A stretch of DNA of 64,000 nt from assembly GCF_003002815.1 (NCBI RefSeq), contig NZ_PVTF01000008.1, positions 1 through 64,000 of the forward strand, in the 5' to 3' direction. Positions 16,742 through 25,186 of the stretch are shown one piece after another; position 1 is the stretch's first letter; the number at the start of each line of letters is the position of its first letter. This stretch comes from Umezawaea tangerina (GTDB lineage Bacteria > Actinomycetota > Actinomycetes > Mycobacteriales > Pseudonocardiaceae). Position numbers and translations under genes: made by a program. The notes below the pieces were generated by a model. The model saw nothing but the letters and a program-made list of their open reading frames with translations. It ran no database searches and was not told the DNA's origin.

Positions 16742-18352
16742 ATGGCCGCGGAGACCTTCGGGCCCTACCGGATAGGTGAGCTGCTGGGTCGTGGCGGCAT
16801 GGGCGAGGTGCACCGGGCGTACGACACCGCGCACGACCGGGTCGTCGCGCTCAAGCGGCTGTCCGCGCAGTACCACGCCGATGACGACTTCCGCGCCCGC
16901 TTCCGCAGCGAGTCCAAGATCGTGGCCCGGCTGCGGGAGCCGCACGTCATCCCGATCCACGCCTACGGCGAGATCGAGGGCAGGCTCTACATCGACATGC
17001 GGCTGGTGGAGGGCCAGGACCTCACCAAGCTGCTGGAGCACGGCCCGCTGGAGCCGCGCCGGGCGGTGCGGATCCTGGAGCAGGTGGCCAGCGCGCTCGA
17101 CGCCGCCCACGAGGACGGTCTCGTGCACCGCGACGTGAAGCCGTCCAACATCCTCGTCGGCGCGAACGACTTCGTGTACCTGGTCGACTTCGGCATCGCC
17201 CGCAGCGCCTCGCCCGCGGCGACCCACCACACGGCCTCGGGCGACATCGTCGGCACCCTCGACTACATGGCGCCGGAGCGCTTCGGCGCCGGTCCGGTCG
17301 ACGGCCGCGTCGACGTGTACGCGCTGGCCTGCGTGCTGTTCAGCAGCGTCGCGGACCGCCGCCCGTTCCTCGCCGACTCCACGGCGGCGCAGATCTGGGC
17401 GCACATGCAGGAGCCGCCGCCCAGGGCGTCGTCGTCGAACCCGAACGTCCCTCCCGCGCTGGACGACGTGATCGCGAAGGGCATGGCCAAGGACCCCGCG
17501 TGGCGCTACCCGACCGCGGGCGCCCTGGCGTCGGCCGCGGCGGCGGCGCTGGACGCGCCCAGGCCCGTGTTCACCGCCCCGCCCCCGGTGCCCGCGCCGC
17601 CGTTGCTGCCCCCGCCGCGTCCGGTCGTCGCGCCGGGGCCGCCGTGGCAGAACCGGGCGGGTGTCCTCGGCGCCGTCGCCGCCGTGGTGGTGATCGCGGC
17701 GGTCGTGGTGGCGGTGGCGCTCAGCAAGGGTGCCCGCGACCGGCTCGACTCGGGCGCGCAGTCCTCGACCGCGACCACCAGCACGACGGCGGAGTCGGGC
17801 ACCACCACGACCACCGCGCCGTCCTCGTCGGTGCCCGTGAGCACCACGACGACACCGCCCGGCCCCGGTCCGGAGGTCGCGGCCCTGCTCGCCGTGCTCC
17901 CCTCGGCGTACAAGGACAACCCGGGCTGCGCGGGCGTCGACACCGCGGCCGGAGCCGTCGCCTCGGTCGCCTGCACCGGGGCGAACCGCACGAGCCCGTT
18001 CTTCCCGCCGCCGGAGAAGGCCGTGTTCCACCACTTCGCCGACCGCGGGGCCCAGGACGCGTTCTTCCTGAAACTGGTCGGTGACAACAACATCCCGCGC
18101 GACGACAGCCAGGGCGGTTGCCGTCCGCTCGTCCGCGGCGCGCACTACTCCACCTACTACCGCAACCAGAGCGGTCCGCTGGAGGGGGAGTTCACCACCT
18201 GCTTCGTCAAGGACGGGGTGGGCCAGGTGTGGTGGGTGGACACCAAGACGCTGGTGGTCGGGTCGCTGCTCTCGACCAGGGCCACCGGTGACGACGACCT
18301 CGACAAGCTGGGGTACTGGTGGAACGAGGAAGTCCTCAGCCCCGACAACTGA
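16742..18352 (+). CDS. Transmembrane serine/threonine protein kinase (PknB-type)
   Basis: A 536-residue receptor-like kinase. The cytoplasmic kinase domain covers residues 7-265: glycine loop GRGGMGEV (17-24), ATP lysine 38, catalytic HRDVKPSN (129-136), DFG (149-151), APE (177-179). A Pro-rich linker leads to a single membrane helix at about 303-328, then a Thr/Ser-rich extracellular stalk. The extracellular domain of about 150 residues has four cysteines and no PASTA repeats, so the ligand differs from the muropeptide-sensing PknB. The ATG at 16742 has GAGGTG 7 bases upstream. It is followed by a strong terminator. Confidence 0.94.
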   Translation: MAAETFGPYRIGELLGRGGMGEVHRAYDTAHDRVVALKRLSAQYHADDDFRARFRSESKIVARLREPHVIPIHAYGEIEGRLYIDMRLVEGQDLTKLLEHGPLEPRRAVRILEQVASALDAAHEDGLVHRDVKPSNILVGANDFVYLVDFGIARSASPAATHHTASGDIVGTLDYMAPERFGAGPVDGRVDVYALACVLFSSVADRRPFLADSTAAQIWAHMQEPPPRASSSNPNVPPALDDVIAKGMAKDPAWRYPTAGALASAAAAALDAPRPVFTAPPPVPAPPLLPPPRPVVAPGPPWQNRAGVLGAVAAVVVIAAVVVAVALSKGARDRLDSGAQSSTATTSTTAESGTTTTTAPSSSVPVSTTTTPPGPGPEVAALLAVLPSAYKDNPGCAGVDTAAGAVASVACTGANRTSPFFPPPEKAVFHHFADRGAQDAFFLKLVGDNNIPRDDSQGGCRPLVRGAHYSTYYRNQSGPLEGEFTTCFVKDGVGQVWWVDTKTLVVGSLLSTRATGDDDLDKLGYWWNEEVLSPDN

Positions 18353-18373
18353 CGACCGTCCGCTGGGGAGCGA

Positions 18374-18412
18374 CGCGAAGGGCCCCGCGCACCGTGCGCG
18401 GGGCCCTTCGCG
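18374..18412. terminator. Bidirectional hairpin terminator
   Basis: Perfect 19-bp inverted repeat (arms 18374-18392 and 18394-18412, core AGGGCCCCGCGCAC) between the convergent kinase and SRPBCC genes. It is the longest GC hairpin of this kind in the window. Confidence 0.85.
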
Positions 18413-18425
18413 TTGTGGGGATCCG

Positions 18426-19037
18426 TTACAGGATCGGCGATCCGTTGGCCAGCGGCGGCTCGCGGCCGTCGTCGTGCCTGCCGGTCAGCGGGTCGGTCGA
18501 CGCCGGGTTCCGGGTCAGGTGGTGGTCGGGGCTCTGCGCCACGTGCTTCTCCGGCGTGGCCGGGTTCTGCGGCGCCGCGTCGACGTCACCGCGCCAGGCG
18601 CCCGTCTCGGTGCCCTGCTTCTCGATGAAGTCCTTGAACCGGTCGAGGTCGCCCTTGATGCGGACGCCGACGACGCCCAGCGCCGCGCCGACCTTCTCGG
18701 TCAGCGACTCGGGCTCGTACTCCATCTGCAGGTTGACCCTGGTGGTGTTGTCGTCGAGCCGGTGGAAGGTCACCACGCCGCCGTGCGACGTGCCCTCCTC
18801 GGTGTCACCGGTGGTGTGCCAGGCGATCCGCTCGTCCGGGTGCTGCTCGGTGATCTCCGCGTCGAACTCGCGGCTGACACCGGCGATCCTGGTGACCCAG
18901 TGGGTGCGGGTCGGGGTGAGCTGGTTGATCTTCTCGACGCCCTCCATGAAGGCGGGGAACGACTCGAACTGGGTCCACTGGTTGTAGGCGGTCGTGACGG
19001 GCACTTCCACGTCAACGTGCTTCTCGATCGTCGTCAC
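18426..19037 (-). CDS. SRPBCC-family (START/cyclase-like) protein
   Basis: A 203-residue protein. Residues 1-145 form a polyketide cyclase/dehydrase-like SRPBCC fold (TTIEKHVDVEVPVTTAYNQWTQFESFPAFMEGV is the classic opening). The last about 60 residues are a hydrophilic, probably disordered tail. The fold makes a hydrophobic ligand pocket; in this small stress-associated subgroup no reaction is established. It is last of a three-gene minus-strand run after the diiron-oxidase-like and CDGSH genes, with an 80-bp gap to the latter. The ATG at 19037 is followed by the conserved TTIEK start, and GGAGG (read from TTTCCTCCG) precedes it. Confidence 0.88.
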   Translation of the reverse strand: MTTIEKHVDVEVPVTTAYNQWTQFESFPAFMEGVEKINQLTPTRTHWVTRIAGVSREFDAEITEQHPDERIAWHTTGDTEEGTSHGGVVTFHRLDDNTTRVNLQMEYEPESLTEKVGAALGVVGVRIKGDLDRFKDFIEKQGTETGAWRGDVDAAPQNPATPEKHVAQSPDHHLTRNPASTDPLTGRHDDGREPPLANGSPIL

Positions 19038-19117
19038 GTTTCCTCCGTTGCCGATCTGGTTCTGCGTTCAGGTCGTGTTCGGGGACTTACCCCCTGCGGT
19101 CGGGTCCCACACCCGGT

Positions 19118-19342
19118 CTAGCGCTCGCGGTCCCCGCCGGAGGCGTGGAAGCCACCGACCTTGTGGGTCCCGTCGCACAGGGGTTTGATCGCGGAAAGCC
19201 CGCAGCGGCACAGGGCCACCGTGCCGCGACCGCCGTCGATGACCTCGCCCGACTGGGTGCGCAGCTCGAAGTCACCGCGCACGAGCAGTGGTCCGTCCTG
19301 ATAGGACGTTATGGTGGCGCGGCTTCCCGCTGATGTGTCCAC
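19118..19342 (-). CDS. CDGSH iron-sulfur domain protein
   Basis: A 74-residue CDGSH (mitoNEET-type) protein. The motif CRCGLSAIKPLCDGTH (about residues 45-60) supplies three Cys and one His to a redox-active, pH-labile [2Fe-2S] cluster. The N-terminal beta strand (GPLLVRGDFELR) is typical. It would act as an electron or cluster carrier in the cytoplasm. A GTG start is used with no strong ribosome-binding site. It starts 43 bp after the stop of the diiron-oxidase-like gene on the same strand, so it may be that enzyme's redox partner. Confidence 0.93.
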   Translation of the reverse strand: MDTSAGSRATITSYQDGPLLVRGDFELRTQSGEVIDGGRGTVALCRCGLSAIKPLCDGTHKVGGFHASGGDRER

Positions 19343-19385
19343 GTGGGGTGGTTACCCGCGCCGGACCGCTTCTACACCAACGGGA

Positions 19386-20375
19386 CTACGCTGTGCGCGA
19401 CAGCGGTTCCGGGGAACTTTCCCAGCGTCCCAACAGGTAGCGCCCGAACTCGGCCTCGACGGCCAGGCAGGCCGTCGCGCCGAACAGGATGTCGGAGGCC
19501 GCCTCGGGGTGCTGGCGCGCGTAACCGCCGCACAGGTCGTGGGCGGCGATCTGCTCGTGCACGGCGTCCGCCTCGACGTGCTCGTCGTAGAACCGGGTCG
19601 CGGTCGCGTCACCGCCGAGGCGGCGCAGCCCGTTGCCGTAGCGCCGGTTCGGCAGCGACGACGTCATCTCGAACGCTGCCAGGTGGCCGATCAGCGCGCC
19701 GCCCAGGCTCCGGCGCAGGCCGAACAGCGAGATGGTGTTCGTCACAGCCAGCGTCACGGCGGGTGCCTGGTCGACGTAGTGGCCGTAGTCGTCGTCCAGG
19801 TCGAGCGCGCGCATGACGTCGCGGAACAGCTCGGAGTGCATGCGCTCCACCCGGCCGCCGCCGTACTCGTCCACCTGGATCTCGATCAGCGCGGCCTTCG
19901 CGGACCCCTCCAGCCTGGGTATGCCCCAGGAGTGCGGGTCGGCCTCCTTGAGGTGGTAGACCGAGCGCTGCGCCACGAACTCGCGGAACTGCTCCAGCGT
20001 CGCCTTGCGCTGCAGGAACCCCGCCAACGACGGTCCGTCGTCGGCCGCCACGAGCTCGGCCAGCGCGGAGGGCACGGCGTCCGGCTCCACCTCGACCGGG
20101 GGAGCCAGCAGCCGGAGCCCGGCCAGCCACCGCTCCTCCAGCGCCCCGCGCACGGCGATCAGCGACGGCGCCCACTCCCAGTCGTCGTCGACGCCGTCGA
20201 AGCCGCGGTAGTGCATCTCGTAGCAGGTCCACAGCGCCAGTTGCAGGTCCTCGTCGTGCACGATCCCGTCCACCGGGCCGTCCGCCGGGGGAACCGCCAG
20301 CGGGTACGGGCACGGGTGGCCCAGGGCGTCGATGACCGCGGCGCTGACCGGTCCGCGGGGGTGGGGCAGACGCAT
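19386..20375 (-). CDS. Iron-containing redox enzyme family protein (heme-oxygenase-like diiron fold)
   Basis: A 329-residue helical protein of the heme-oxygenase-like domain-containing oxidase (HDO) type. Candidate iron ligands are clustered Glu/His/Asp positions: E53 and H55 (YEMHYRG), IQVDEYGGG and MHSELF near 165-180, and YDEHVEADAVHEQI near 272-285. Members of this superfamily use a labile diiron centre for N-oxygenation, desaturation or C-C cleavage. The substrate here is unknown. The ATG at 20375 has AGGAG 6 bases upstream. It lies upstream of and is probably co-transcribed with the CDGSH gene. Confidence 0.85.
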   Translation of the reverse strand: MRLPHPRGPVSAAVIDALGHPCPYPLAVPPADGPVDGIVHDEDLQLALWTCYEMHYRGFDGVDDDWEWAPSLIAVRGALEERWLAGLRLLAPPVEVEPDAVPSALAELVAADDGPSLAGFLQRKATLEQFREFVAQRSVYHLKEADPHSWGIPRLEGSAKAALIEIQVDEYGGGRVERMHSELFRDVMRALDLDDDYGHYVDQAPAVTLAVTNTISLFGLRRSLGGALIGHLAAFEMTSSLPNRRYGNGLRRLGGDATATRFYDEHVEADAVHEQIAAHDLCGGYARQHPEAASDILFGATACLAVEAEFGRYLLGRWESSPEPLSRTA

Positions 20376-20706
20376 GGTGTTCTCCTGGTGCTCGGGTCGT
20401 CTTCGACCCGCGCCGAATACCCTGATCGGAGCAGTGCCAATCTCGTGCGGTACCCGACCGGGTCCCGGAGGGCGAGGCCGGGGAAGTCGTCGACCGCGGC
20501 AGGTTTCGACCCGCCACCGACGGGGCATCCGGGCTGATTGTGCTTGCTCGCCGAGCCGGGGAAGGAACGGGTCCGCCCATTCGACCGTCGAATGGGAGCG
20601 ATCGCCGCAGGGCATCCTCAGGGCGTTGCACTCGTTGGACAACGGGTAGCCACCCGGCCGTCGAGGCGGTGACCCACTAGGACGACAGGCTCGAGGTCGA
20701 AGTGCG
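20376..20706. other. Divergent intergenic region, 331 bp
   Basis: Non-coding space between the diiron-oxidase-like gene (minus) and the RsbW-like gene (plus). It is less GC-rich than its surroundings. The only structure I can name is the alternative-sigma-type promoter listed next; no gene is supported here. Confidence 0.6.
20625..20649 (+). promoter_or_regulatory. Possible SigB/SigF-type promoter
   Basis: GTTG, 15-base spacer, GGGTAG, about 58 bp before the RsbW-like gene. It resembles the general-stress sigma promoter of actinobacteria (GTTT-N14-17-GGGTAT). This would fit autoregulation of an anti-sigma-type ATPase. It is inference from pattern only. Confidence 0.4.
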
Positions 20707-21123
20707 ATGACTGGTCCAGAGCCTTACCGGACGCGGATAGACGTGGATCTCCGACGCCACGGGACACCACCGCTCGCGGAGCTGCGCGCCCACATCCGCG
20801 TGATGCTGGCGGCTGAGGACCCGGAGTGCGTCGAGGACGTCGAGCTGCTCACCACCGAGCTCGTCACCAACGCCTACGACCACGGCGTCCGCCCCCTCTT
20901 CGCCCGCCTCTGGCGCCCCGACCACAGCAAGGTGATCCGGCTGGAGGTCGACGACTCCGACTCGTCCCACCTGCCCGTGATCGGCGTCTCGCGGTTCGGC
21001 TCGAACCGCGGGCGGGGACTGGTCATGGTCGACCAGCTCGCCCAGCGGTGGGGGAGCAAGGTCAGGACCTGGGGCAAGACCATCTGGGCCGAGGTGGCGT
21101 CCACCGCGGTGACGCCCGCCTGA
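20707..21123 (+). CDS. RsbW-like ATP-binding protein (anti-sigma-factor-type HATPase)
   Basis: A 138-residue GHKL-fold ATPase domain of the HATPase_c_2 group. N-box ELVTNAYDHG lies near residues 50-59, G1 box LEVDDSDS near 79-86 and G2 box GRGLVMVD near 101-108. In this family the protein either binds a sigma factor or phosphorylates an STAS antagonist. There is no sigma or STAS gene beside it; the STAS protein at 58736 is a distant candidate partner. The ATG at 20707 is preceded by GAGG at about 10 bases. Confidence 0.9.
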   Translation: MTGPEPYRTRIDVDLRRHGTPPLAELRAHIRVMLAAEDPECVEDVELLTTELVTNAYDHGVRPLFARLWRPDHSKVIRLEVDDSDSSHLPVIGVSRFGSNRGRGLVMVDQLAQRWGSKVRTWGKTIWAEVASTAVTPA

Positions 21124-21134
21124 GCCCCCGGCCC

Positions 21135-21587
21135 TCACCTGGTGGGGATCAACGCCGACGGCGCGCTGTGCTTCACCCGCGACCGCAGCCACGCCAGCTG
21201 GCGGTCGGTGTCCTGCTCGCACCCCTCGGCCACGTCCAGCAGCGCGCTGTCGCGCACCCCTCGTGCGGCCTGCGTGACGACCGCCCACGTGAGGTCGACG
21301 AACGAGGTGAGGGCGTAGAGGTCGAGCAGGTCGCGGAGCAGGCCGACCTCACCGGACCGCGGGCTGTCGGCCGGCATGCCGTAGGGCACCTCGGTCCGCG
21401 TCCGGGCGCCGTAGCGGCGGACGACCGGGGTCAGGCGTTCGACGTGGGACTCGCTGACGCGGGCCAGGCCGCGACAGGTGTCGGCGACCTCGACGACGGC
21501 GGCGTGACCCGTCGCGACCCGGCCGAACGCGTCCGCGAGACCCTGCTCCGCGGTGCGGAGCATGCCCAGGTAGGTCGCGAGGTGCAC
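21135..21587 (-). CDS. Conserved hypothetical helical protein
   Basis: A 150-residue, all-helical protein starting VHLATYLGMLRTAEQGLADAF. Its spacing of long helices, with His/Glu pairs (SESHVERL near residue 45), suggests a ferritin-like four-helix bundle, but the metal ligands are not clear enough to call. The GTG at 21587 is chosen because AAGGAG lies 6 bases upstream; the frame is open far upstream but antisense to other genes. It is convergent with the RsbW-like gene, 11 bp apart. The function is unknown. Confidence 0.7.
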   Translation of the reverse strand: MHLATYLGMLRTAEQGLADAFGRVATGHAAVVEVADTCRGLARVSESHVERLTPVVRRYGARTRTEVPYGMPADSPRSGEVGLLRDLLDLYALTSFVDLTWAVVTQAARGVRDSALLDVAEGCEQDTDRQLAWLRSRVKHSAPSALIPTR

Positions 21588-21794
21588 GGTCGACTCCTTG
21601 TCGTCGGTTCCACTGGAGGTACCCGCGACGGGGAGGATCAACCCCGGACGCGGACGTCCGGGCGTCGACGCGCCCAGATGTCGAAGATCCTTCGTCCCAC
21701 CTCCTGGATGTCCACCCCGTGGGACGGGGAATAGCCGCCCGACGCGGTCGTTGCCACCGGTGACGTTGACGGCGAACGGGATGTGGGGCTGGCG

Positions 21795-22586
21795 ATGAGC
21801 ACCGAGCAGTTCGTGCACGACTGGCGGGACTGGAAGACCGCGCGCGAGGAGGACCTGGCCGCACCGCACGGGTGGCTGGCGCTCGTGTCGCTGGACTGGC
21901 TGCAGGAGGTGCCCCGGCGGTACGCGGGCATCCCCGGCCTGTGGTGGCAGGACGCCGAGGCGGCCTACCTCGACCCGGAGGACGCCGAGCTGACCCACGA
22001 AGGCGCGCCCGTCACCGGCGTGCGCCGGTTCGAGCTGGTCAACAGCGGCGCGGGCACCAGGGTGTCGGCCGGTGACGTGGAGATCGAGGTCGCCCGCCGC
22101 TCCGGCTACCTGATCCGGGTGCACGACCCCAAGGCGCCGGTGCTGCGCGACTTCCACGGCGTGCCCGCCTACGAGCCCGCCCCGGACTGGGTGCTGACCG
22201 GCGTGTTCGAGCCGTTCGACGAGCCGCGCCCCACCACCGTCGGCGCGGTGGTGCCGGGCCTGAGCCACGTCTACACCGCGCCCGGCGTCGTGCGGTTCGA
22301 GCACGACGGCGTCGAGCACGCGCTGACCGCGTTCAACGGGAAGGCCGACGGGCTGAGCATCCTGTTCACCGACGCGACCAGCGGCGTCACGACCTACCCG
22401 GCGAACCGCTCGCTCAGCGTTCCCGCGCCGGACGCCGACGGCCGGGTCGTGCTGGACTTCAACCGCGCGGTCAACCTGCCGTGCGCGTTCACCGACTTCG
22501 CCACCTGCCCGCTGCCGCCGGAGGGCAACCGGCTGGCGTTCGCGGTCGAGGCGGGCGAGAAGCTGCCGCACGAACGCGAGTCCTGA
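21795..22586 (+). CDS. DUF1684 domain-containing protein
   Basis: A 263-residue protein matching the DUF1684 pattern: an N-terminal helix FVHDWRDWKTAREEDLAAPHGWLAL, a central beta region, and the highly conserved C-terminal block FNRAVNLPCAFTDFATCPLPP...NRLAFAVEAGEK. The invariant Cys/Asn/Phe in that block suggest a binding or catalytic site, but no activity is known for the family. The ATG at 21795 begins the conserved helix; a GTG four codons earlier is the alternative. It is followed by a strong hairpin. Confidence 0.88.
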   Translation: MSTEQFVHDWRDWKTAREEDLAAPHGWLALVSLDWLQEVPRRYAGIPGLWWQDAEAAYLDPEDAELTHEGAPVTGVRRFELVNSGAGTRVSAGDVEIEVARRSGYLIRVHDPKAPVLRDFHGVPAYEPAPDWVLTGVFEPFDEPRPTTVGAVVPGLSHVYTAPGVVRFEHDGVEHALTAFNGKADGLSILFTDATSGVTTYPANRSLSVPAPDADGRVVLDFNRAVNLPCAFTDFATCPLPPEGNRLAFAVEAGEKLPHERES

Positions 22587-22592
22587 GCACGG

Positions 22593-22621
22593 CGGTGCGC
22601 CCGCGCGGGGCGGGCGCACCG
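22593..22621 (+). terminator. Hairpin terminator
   Basis: 12-bp GC-rich inverted repeat (CGGTGCGCCCGC at 22593-22604 with 22610-22621, 5-base loop) just after the DUF1684 gene. Confidence 0.7.
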
Positions 22622-22693
22622 TCCACTTCGGATCGGGTGGACAGCGCCGCGGGGAACGGCCGGGTCGGGAGGGGGCGGCTTTCCGGAAAGCCG

Positions 22694-23542
22694 TCAGGAG
22701 TCCTGGTGGGCGAGGTGCTGGGCGCCGACGACGGACAGCAGGCGCAGCTTCTCGTCGCTCTCGCTGCCCGGCGTGGCGGTGAACACCAGCAGGGCCTGCT
22801 GCTGACCGTTGTCGAACAGCACCTGGCAGTGCAGTTCCAGGTCGCCCACGCTCGGGTGGTGGAACCGCTTCGCGTCGGTGTGCAGGATGCCGACCTCGTG
22901 CGCGGCCCACACGGCGCGGAAGTCGGCGGACTCCTCGGTCAGCGCGCGGACCAGCGAGCCCGCGCGTGAGGCGGGGCCGTCGACGGTGTGCGCGGACCGC
23001 AGCTTGGAGACCAGGACGCGGGCGTGGTTCGCGCGCTCGTCCTCGTGGTAGAACGACCGCGCGGCCTCGTCGGTGAACCACCGGTACACCGCGCTGCGCT
23101 CCAGTCCGGTGTAGCCGGTCTGGTCGCCCTCCAGCGCGACGTGCGCCCTGGTCTGCACGAGCGACTCGGCCAGCCGGTTGAGCACGACGGCGGGGGTGTC
23201 GTCGAGCCGGTCGAGGATGCGCAGCAGGCCGGGGTTCACGTGGTCGGACCGGCCGGCCCTGGCCGGGATGCCGTGACCGGCCAGGAGGAACAGGTGGTCG
23301 CGCTCGTCGAGCGTCAGGTGCAGCGCCCGCGCGATGGCGGTCAGCATCGGCTCCGAGGGCTGCGGTCCCTTCCCGCCTTCGAGCCTGCTGTAGTAGTCCG
23401 TGGACATGGACGCCAGCGCGGCGACCTCCTCGCGGCGCAGCCCCGGCGTCCGCCTGCGCCTGCCGCGGGACAGCCCCAGGTCCTCCGGTTGCAGCGCCTC
23501 CCGCCGCCTGCGCAGGAAGTCCGCCAGCCCGGTGTACTCCAC
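22694..23542 (-). CDS. XRE-family HTH regulator with MmyB-like ligand domain
   Basis: A 282-residue regulator. The N-terminal XRE helix-turn-helix is at about residues 5-80 (LGLSRGRRRRTPGLRREEVAAL then YYSRLEGGKGPQPS). The C-terminal MmyB-like PAS-fold domain, which in family members binds a fatty-acid-like ligand, covers about 100-275 (LDRLDDTPAVVLNRL..., DLELHCQVL). This class often controls a neighbouring short-chain dehydrogenase; here the SDR gene lies 37 bp upstream on the same strand, so the two form an operon with probable autoregulation. Confidence 0.93.
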   Translation of the reverse strand: MEYTGLADFLRRRREALQPEDLGLSRGRRRRTPGLRREEVAALASMSTDYYSRLEGGKGPQPSEPMLTAIARALHLTLDERDHLFLLAGHGIPARAGRSDHVNPGLLRILDRLDDTPAVVLNRLAESLVQTRAHVALEGDQTGYTGLERSAVYRWFTDEAARSFYHEDERANHARVLVSKLRSAHTVDGPASRAGSLVRALTEESADFRAVWAAHEVGILHTDAKRFHHPSVGDLELHCQVLFDNGQQQALLVFTATPGSESDEKLRLLSVVGAQHLAHQDS

Positions 23543-23579
23543 GTCGTCCTCCTCGCCCGCCGCTGCCCCTGGTCGCCGC

Positions 23580-24452
23580 TCAGACCGCGAGCTCGGTGCC
23601 CGTGCGGGTCAGCCTGCCCGACAGCTCCCACAGCTCGCGCGCCAGCCCTTCGTCGCGCGCGGTCCTCGACGGCTTGCCGAGCGCCGGGTGACCCTTGATC
23701 CCGCCGATCCCGTCCGGCCCGACGTAGGAGCCGCCCGCGACGTCCTGGGTGGCCGCGTACAGGGTCGGCAGTGCGCCGTGCTCGGCGTCGTTGAGGAGGA
23801 ACGACATCCGGCCGATCCGCGCGGACGGCCCGCGGCGCACGTGGGAGGTCAGCGAGGTCGTCGCGATGCCGGGGTGGGCCACCACCGAGCGGCGCGGACC
23901 GGTCATCCTGCGGTCCAGCTCCAGCGCGAACAGCACGGCGGCGAGCTTGGAGTCGTTGTACGCCTGGAGGTCGTCGTACTCGCGGCGGGTCCAGTCCAGG
24001 TCGTCGAACACGGGCTTGCCCAACCGGTGCAGCTGCGAGGCGACGGTGACCACCCGGTCGGTGATGTGCGGCAGCAGCAGGTTGGTGAGCGCGAACGGGC
24101 CGAGGTGGTTGGTCGCGGACTGCAGCTCGAACCCCTCCTCCGTGTGCGACTCGGGCACCTGCATGATCCCGGCGTTGTTGACGAGCACGTCGAGGGGCCC
24201 GGTCCACGCCCGCGCGAACGCGCGCACCGAGCGCATGCTGCTCACGTCCAGCTCGCGCACCTCGGTGCGCCCTGGCATGTCGGCGGCGGCCCGCTCGCCC
24301 TTGGCGGTGTCGCGCACGGCCAGCACGACCCGTGCACCCGCCCTCGCCAGCTCCCGCGCGGTGACCAACCCGATCCCGCTGGTGGCACCGGTGACCACCA
24401 CCGTGCGGCGGTTCAGGTCGGGCAGGTCGGCGGCGGTCCACTTCGTCGTCAT
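23580..24452 (-). CDS. Short-chain dehydrogenase/reductase (WW-oxidoreductase-like SDR)
   Basis: A 290-residue SDR. Cofactor motif TGATSGIG is near residues 21-28, NNAG near 89-92, then NHLGPFALTNLLLP typical of the retinol-dehydrogenase/WWOX-like branch, and active-site YNDSK (Tyr about 155, Lys about 159). It is likely NADP(H) dependent on lipophilic alcohols or ketones; the exact substrate is unknown. The ATG at 24452 has GAGGAG 6 bases before it, so the eight upstream codons are left out. It lies directly upstream of the MmyB-type regulator. Confidence 0.9.
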   Translation of the reverse strand: MTTKWTAADLPDLNRRTVVVTGATSGIGLVTARELARAGARVVLAVRDTAKGERAAADMPGRTEVRELDVSSMRSVRAFARAWTGPLDVLVNNAGIMQVPESHTEEGFELQSATNHLGPFALTNLLLPHITDRVVTVASQLHRLGKPVFDDLDWTRREYDDLQAYNDSKLAAVLFALELDRRMTGPRRSVVAHPGIATTSLTSHVRRGPSARIGRMSFLLNDAEHGALPTLYAATQDVAGGSYVGPDGIGGIKGHPALGKPSRTARDEGLARELWELSGRLTRTGTELAV

Positions 24453-25186
24453 CGCTTCTCCTCGGCTGCGAGCCATTCCGCCGACCTCTCGTCGGCCTCA
24501 CAACGAGCGTGCTGCGGTCCAGTGAAGCCAACAAGGTCGCGCCCAGCCACTGCTCGCCGAGCAGAGGACAACGCGAAGAGCCGCGGTGCGGCGGCGCACA
24601 ACCGGCGGAGACGCGACGAAAGCACGGAGAACCACCTCCGACCGGTTTCGCCGTAATCCATCTCGACGGAACCCCGCCGACGCACTGCTCCGTGCCCGAG
24701 TCGAATGGAATAAAGAGGATCGGGCAGATCCGCAATACTTCGTTGACAACGCGCTGTGGGTGGACCGGAAACGCGGTCGCGACATCGACGGCGTGTGTCC
24801 GACGAGGGGCCAGTGGCCGGGAACCACCAGGTCGGACGTCATTGCTCCGCGCGAGAGCCCGATGGGGAAATGCCACCCCAGGTGCCGGTCGGCCGAATCG
24901 CACAGCGCCCGATGGGGTGGGATGCGTCCACGCCCTTGCGCTAACGTCCGCGGTCCGCTTGTGGCTACTATCGTCCGATCCACGATCCGAATGGGGTACC
25001 CCGTGGCGAAACAAAAGGACCGGGTCCTCCAGGACATCGGCATCTCCGTCGCGAGCACGCTGGACGACGACCGCGCGGCGCGGTGAGGACGGTCCGCCGC
25101 ACTAGCGGAGAGTCACCTGTTCGGCCCACCCGACACGATCGTGTGGCAGAGCTTCACGCTGACGGCCGAGCCAGTGAAGACCACGA
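24453..25186. other. Long intergenic region, 734 bp
   Basis: Between the SDR gene (minus) and the GGDEF/EAL gene (plus). Base composition is clearly lower in GC than the flanking genes, and every open frame across it has poor codon use. A -10-like TACTAT is at 24966-24971 (weak -35 about 18 bases before). The only frame I consider worth listing is the 27-codon one at 25003-25086. I see no RNA gene. Confidence 0.6.
25003..25086 (+). CDS. Possible small peptide or leader ORF (27 aa)
   Basis: A GTG-started frame of 27 codons reading VAKQKDRVLQDIGISVAS... then an acidic-basic end, with GGGG 6 bases before the GTG and the TACTAT box about 32 bases before it. It could be a leader peptide for the GGDEF/EAL gene 100 bp downstream, or chance. 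I do not recognise it. Confidence 0.3.
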   Translation: MAKQKDRVLQDIGISVASTLDDDRAAR

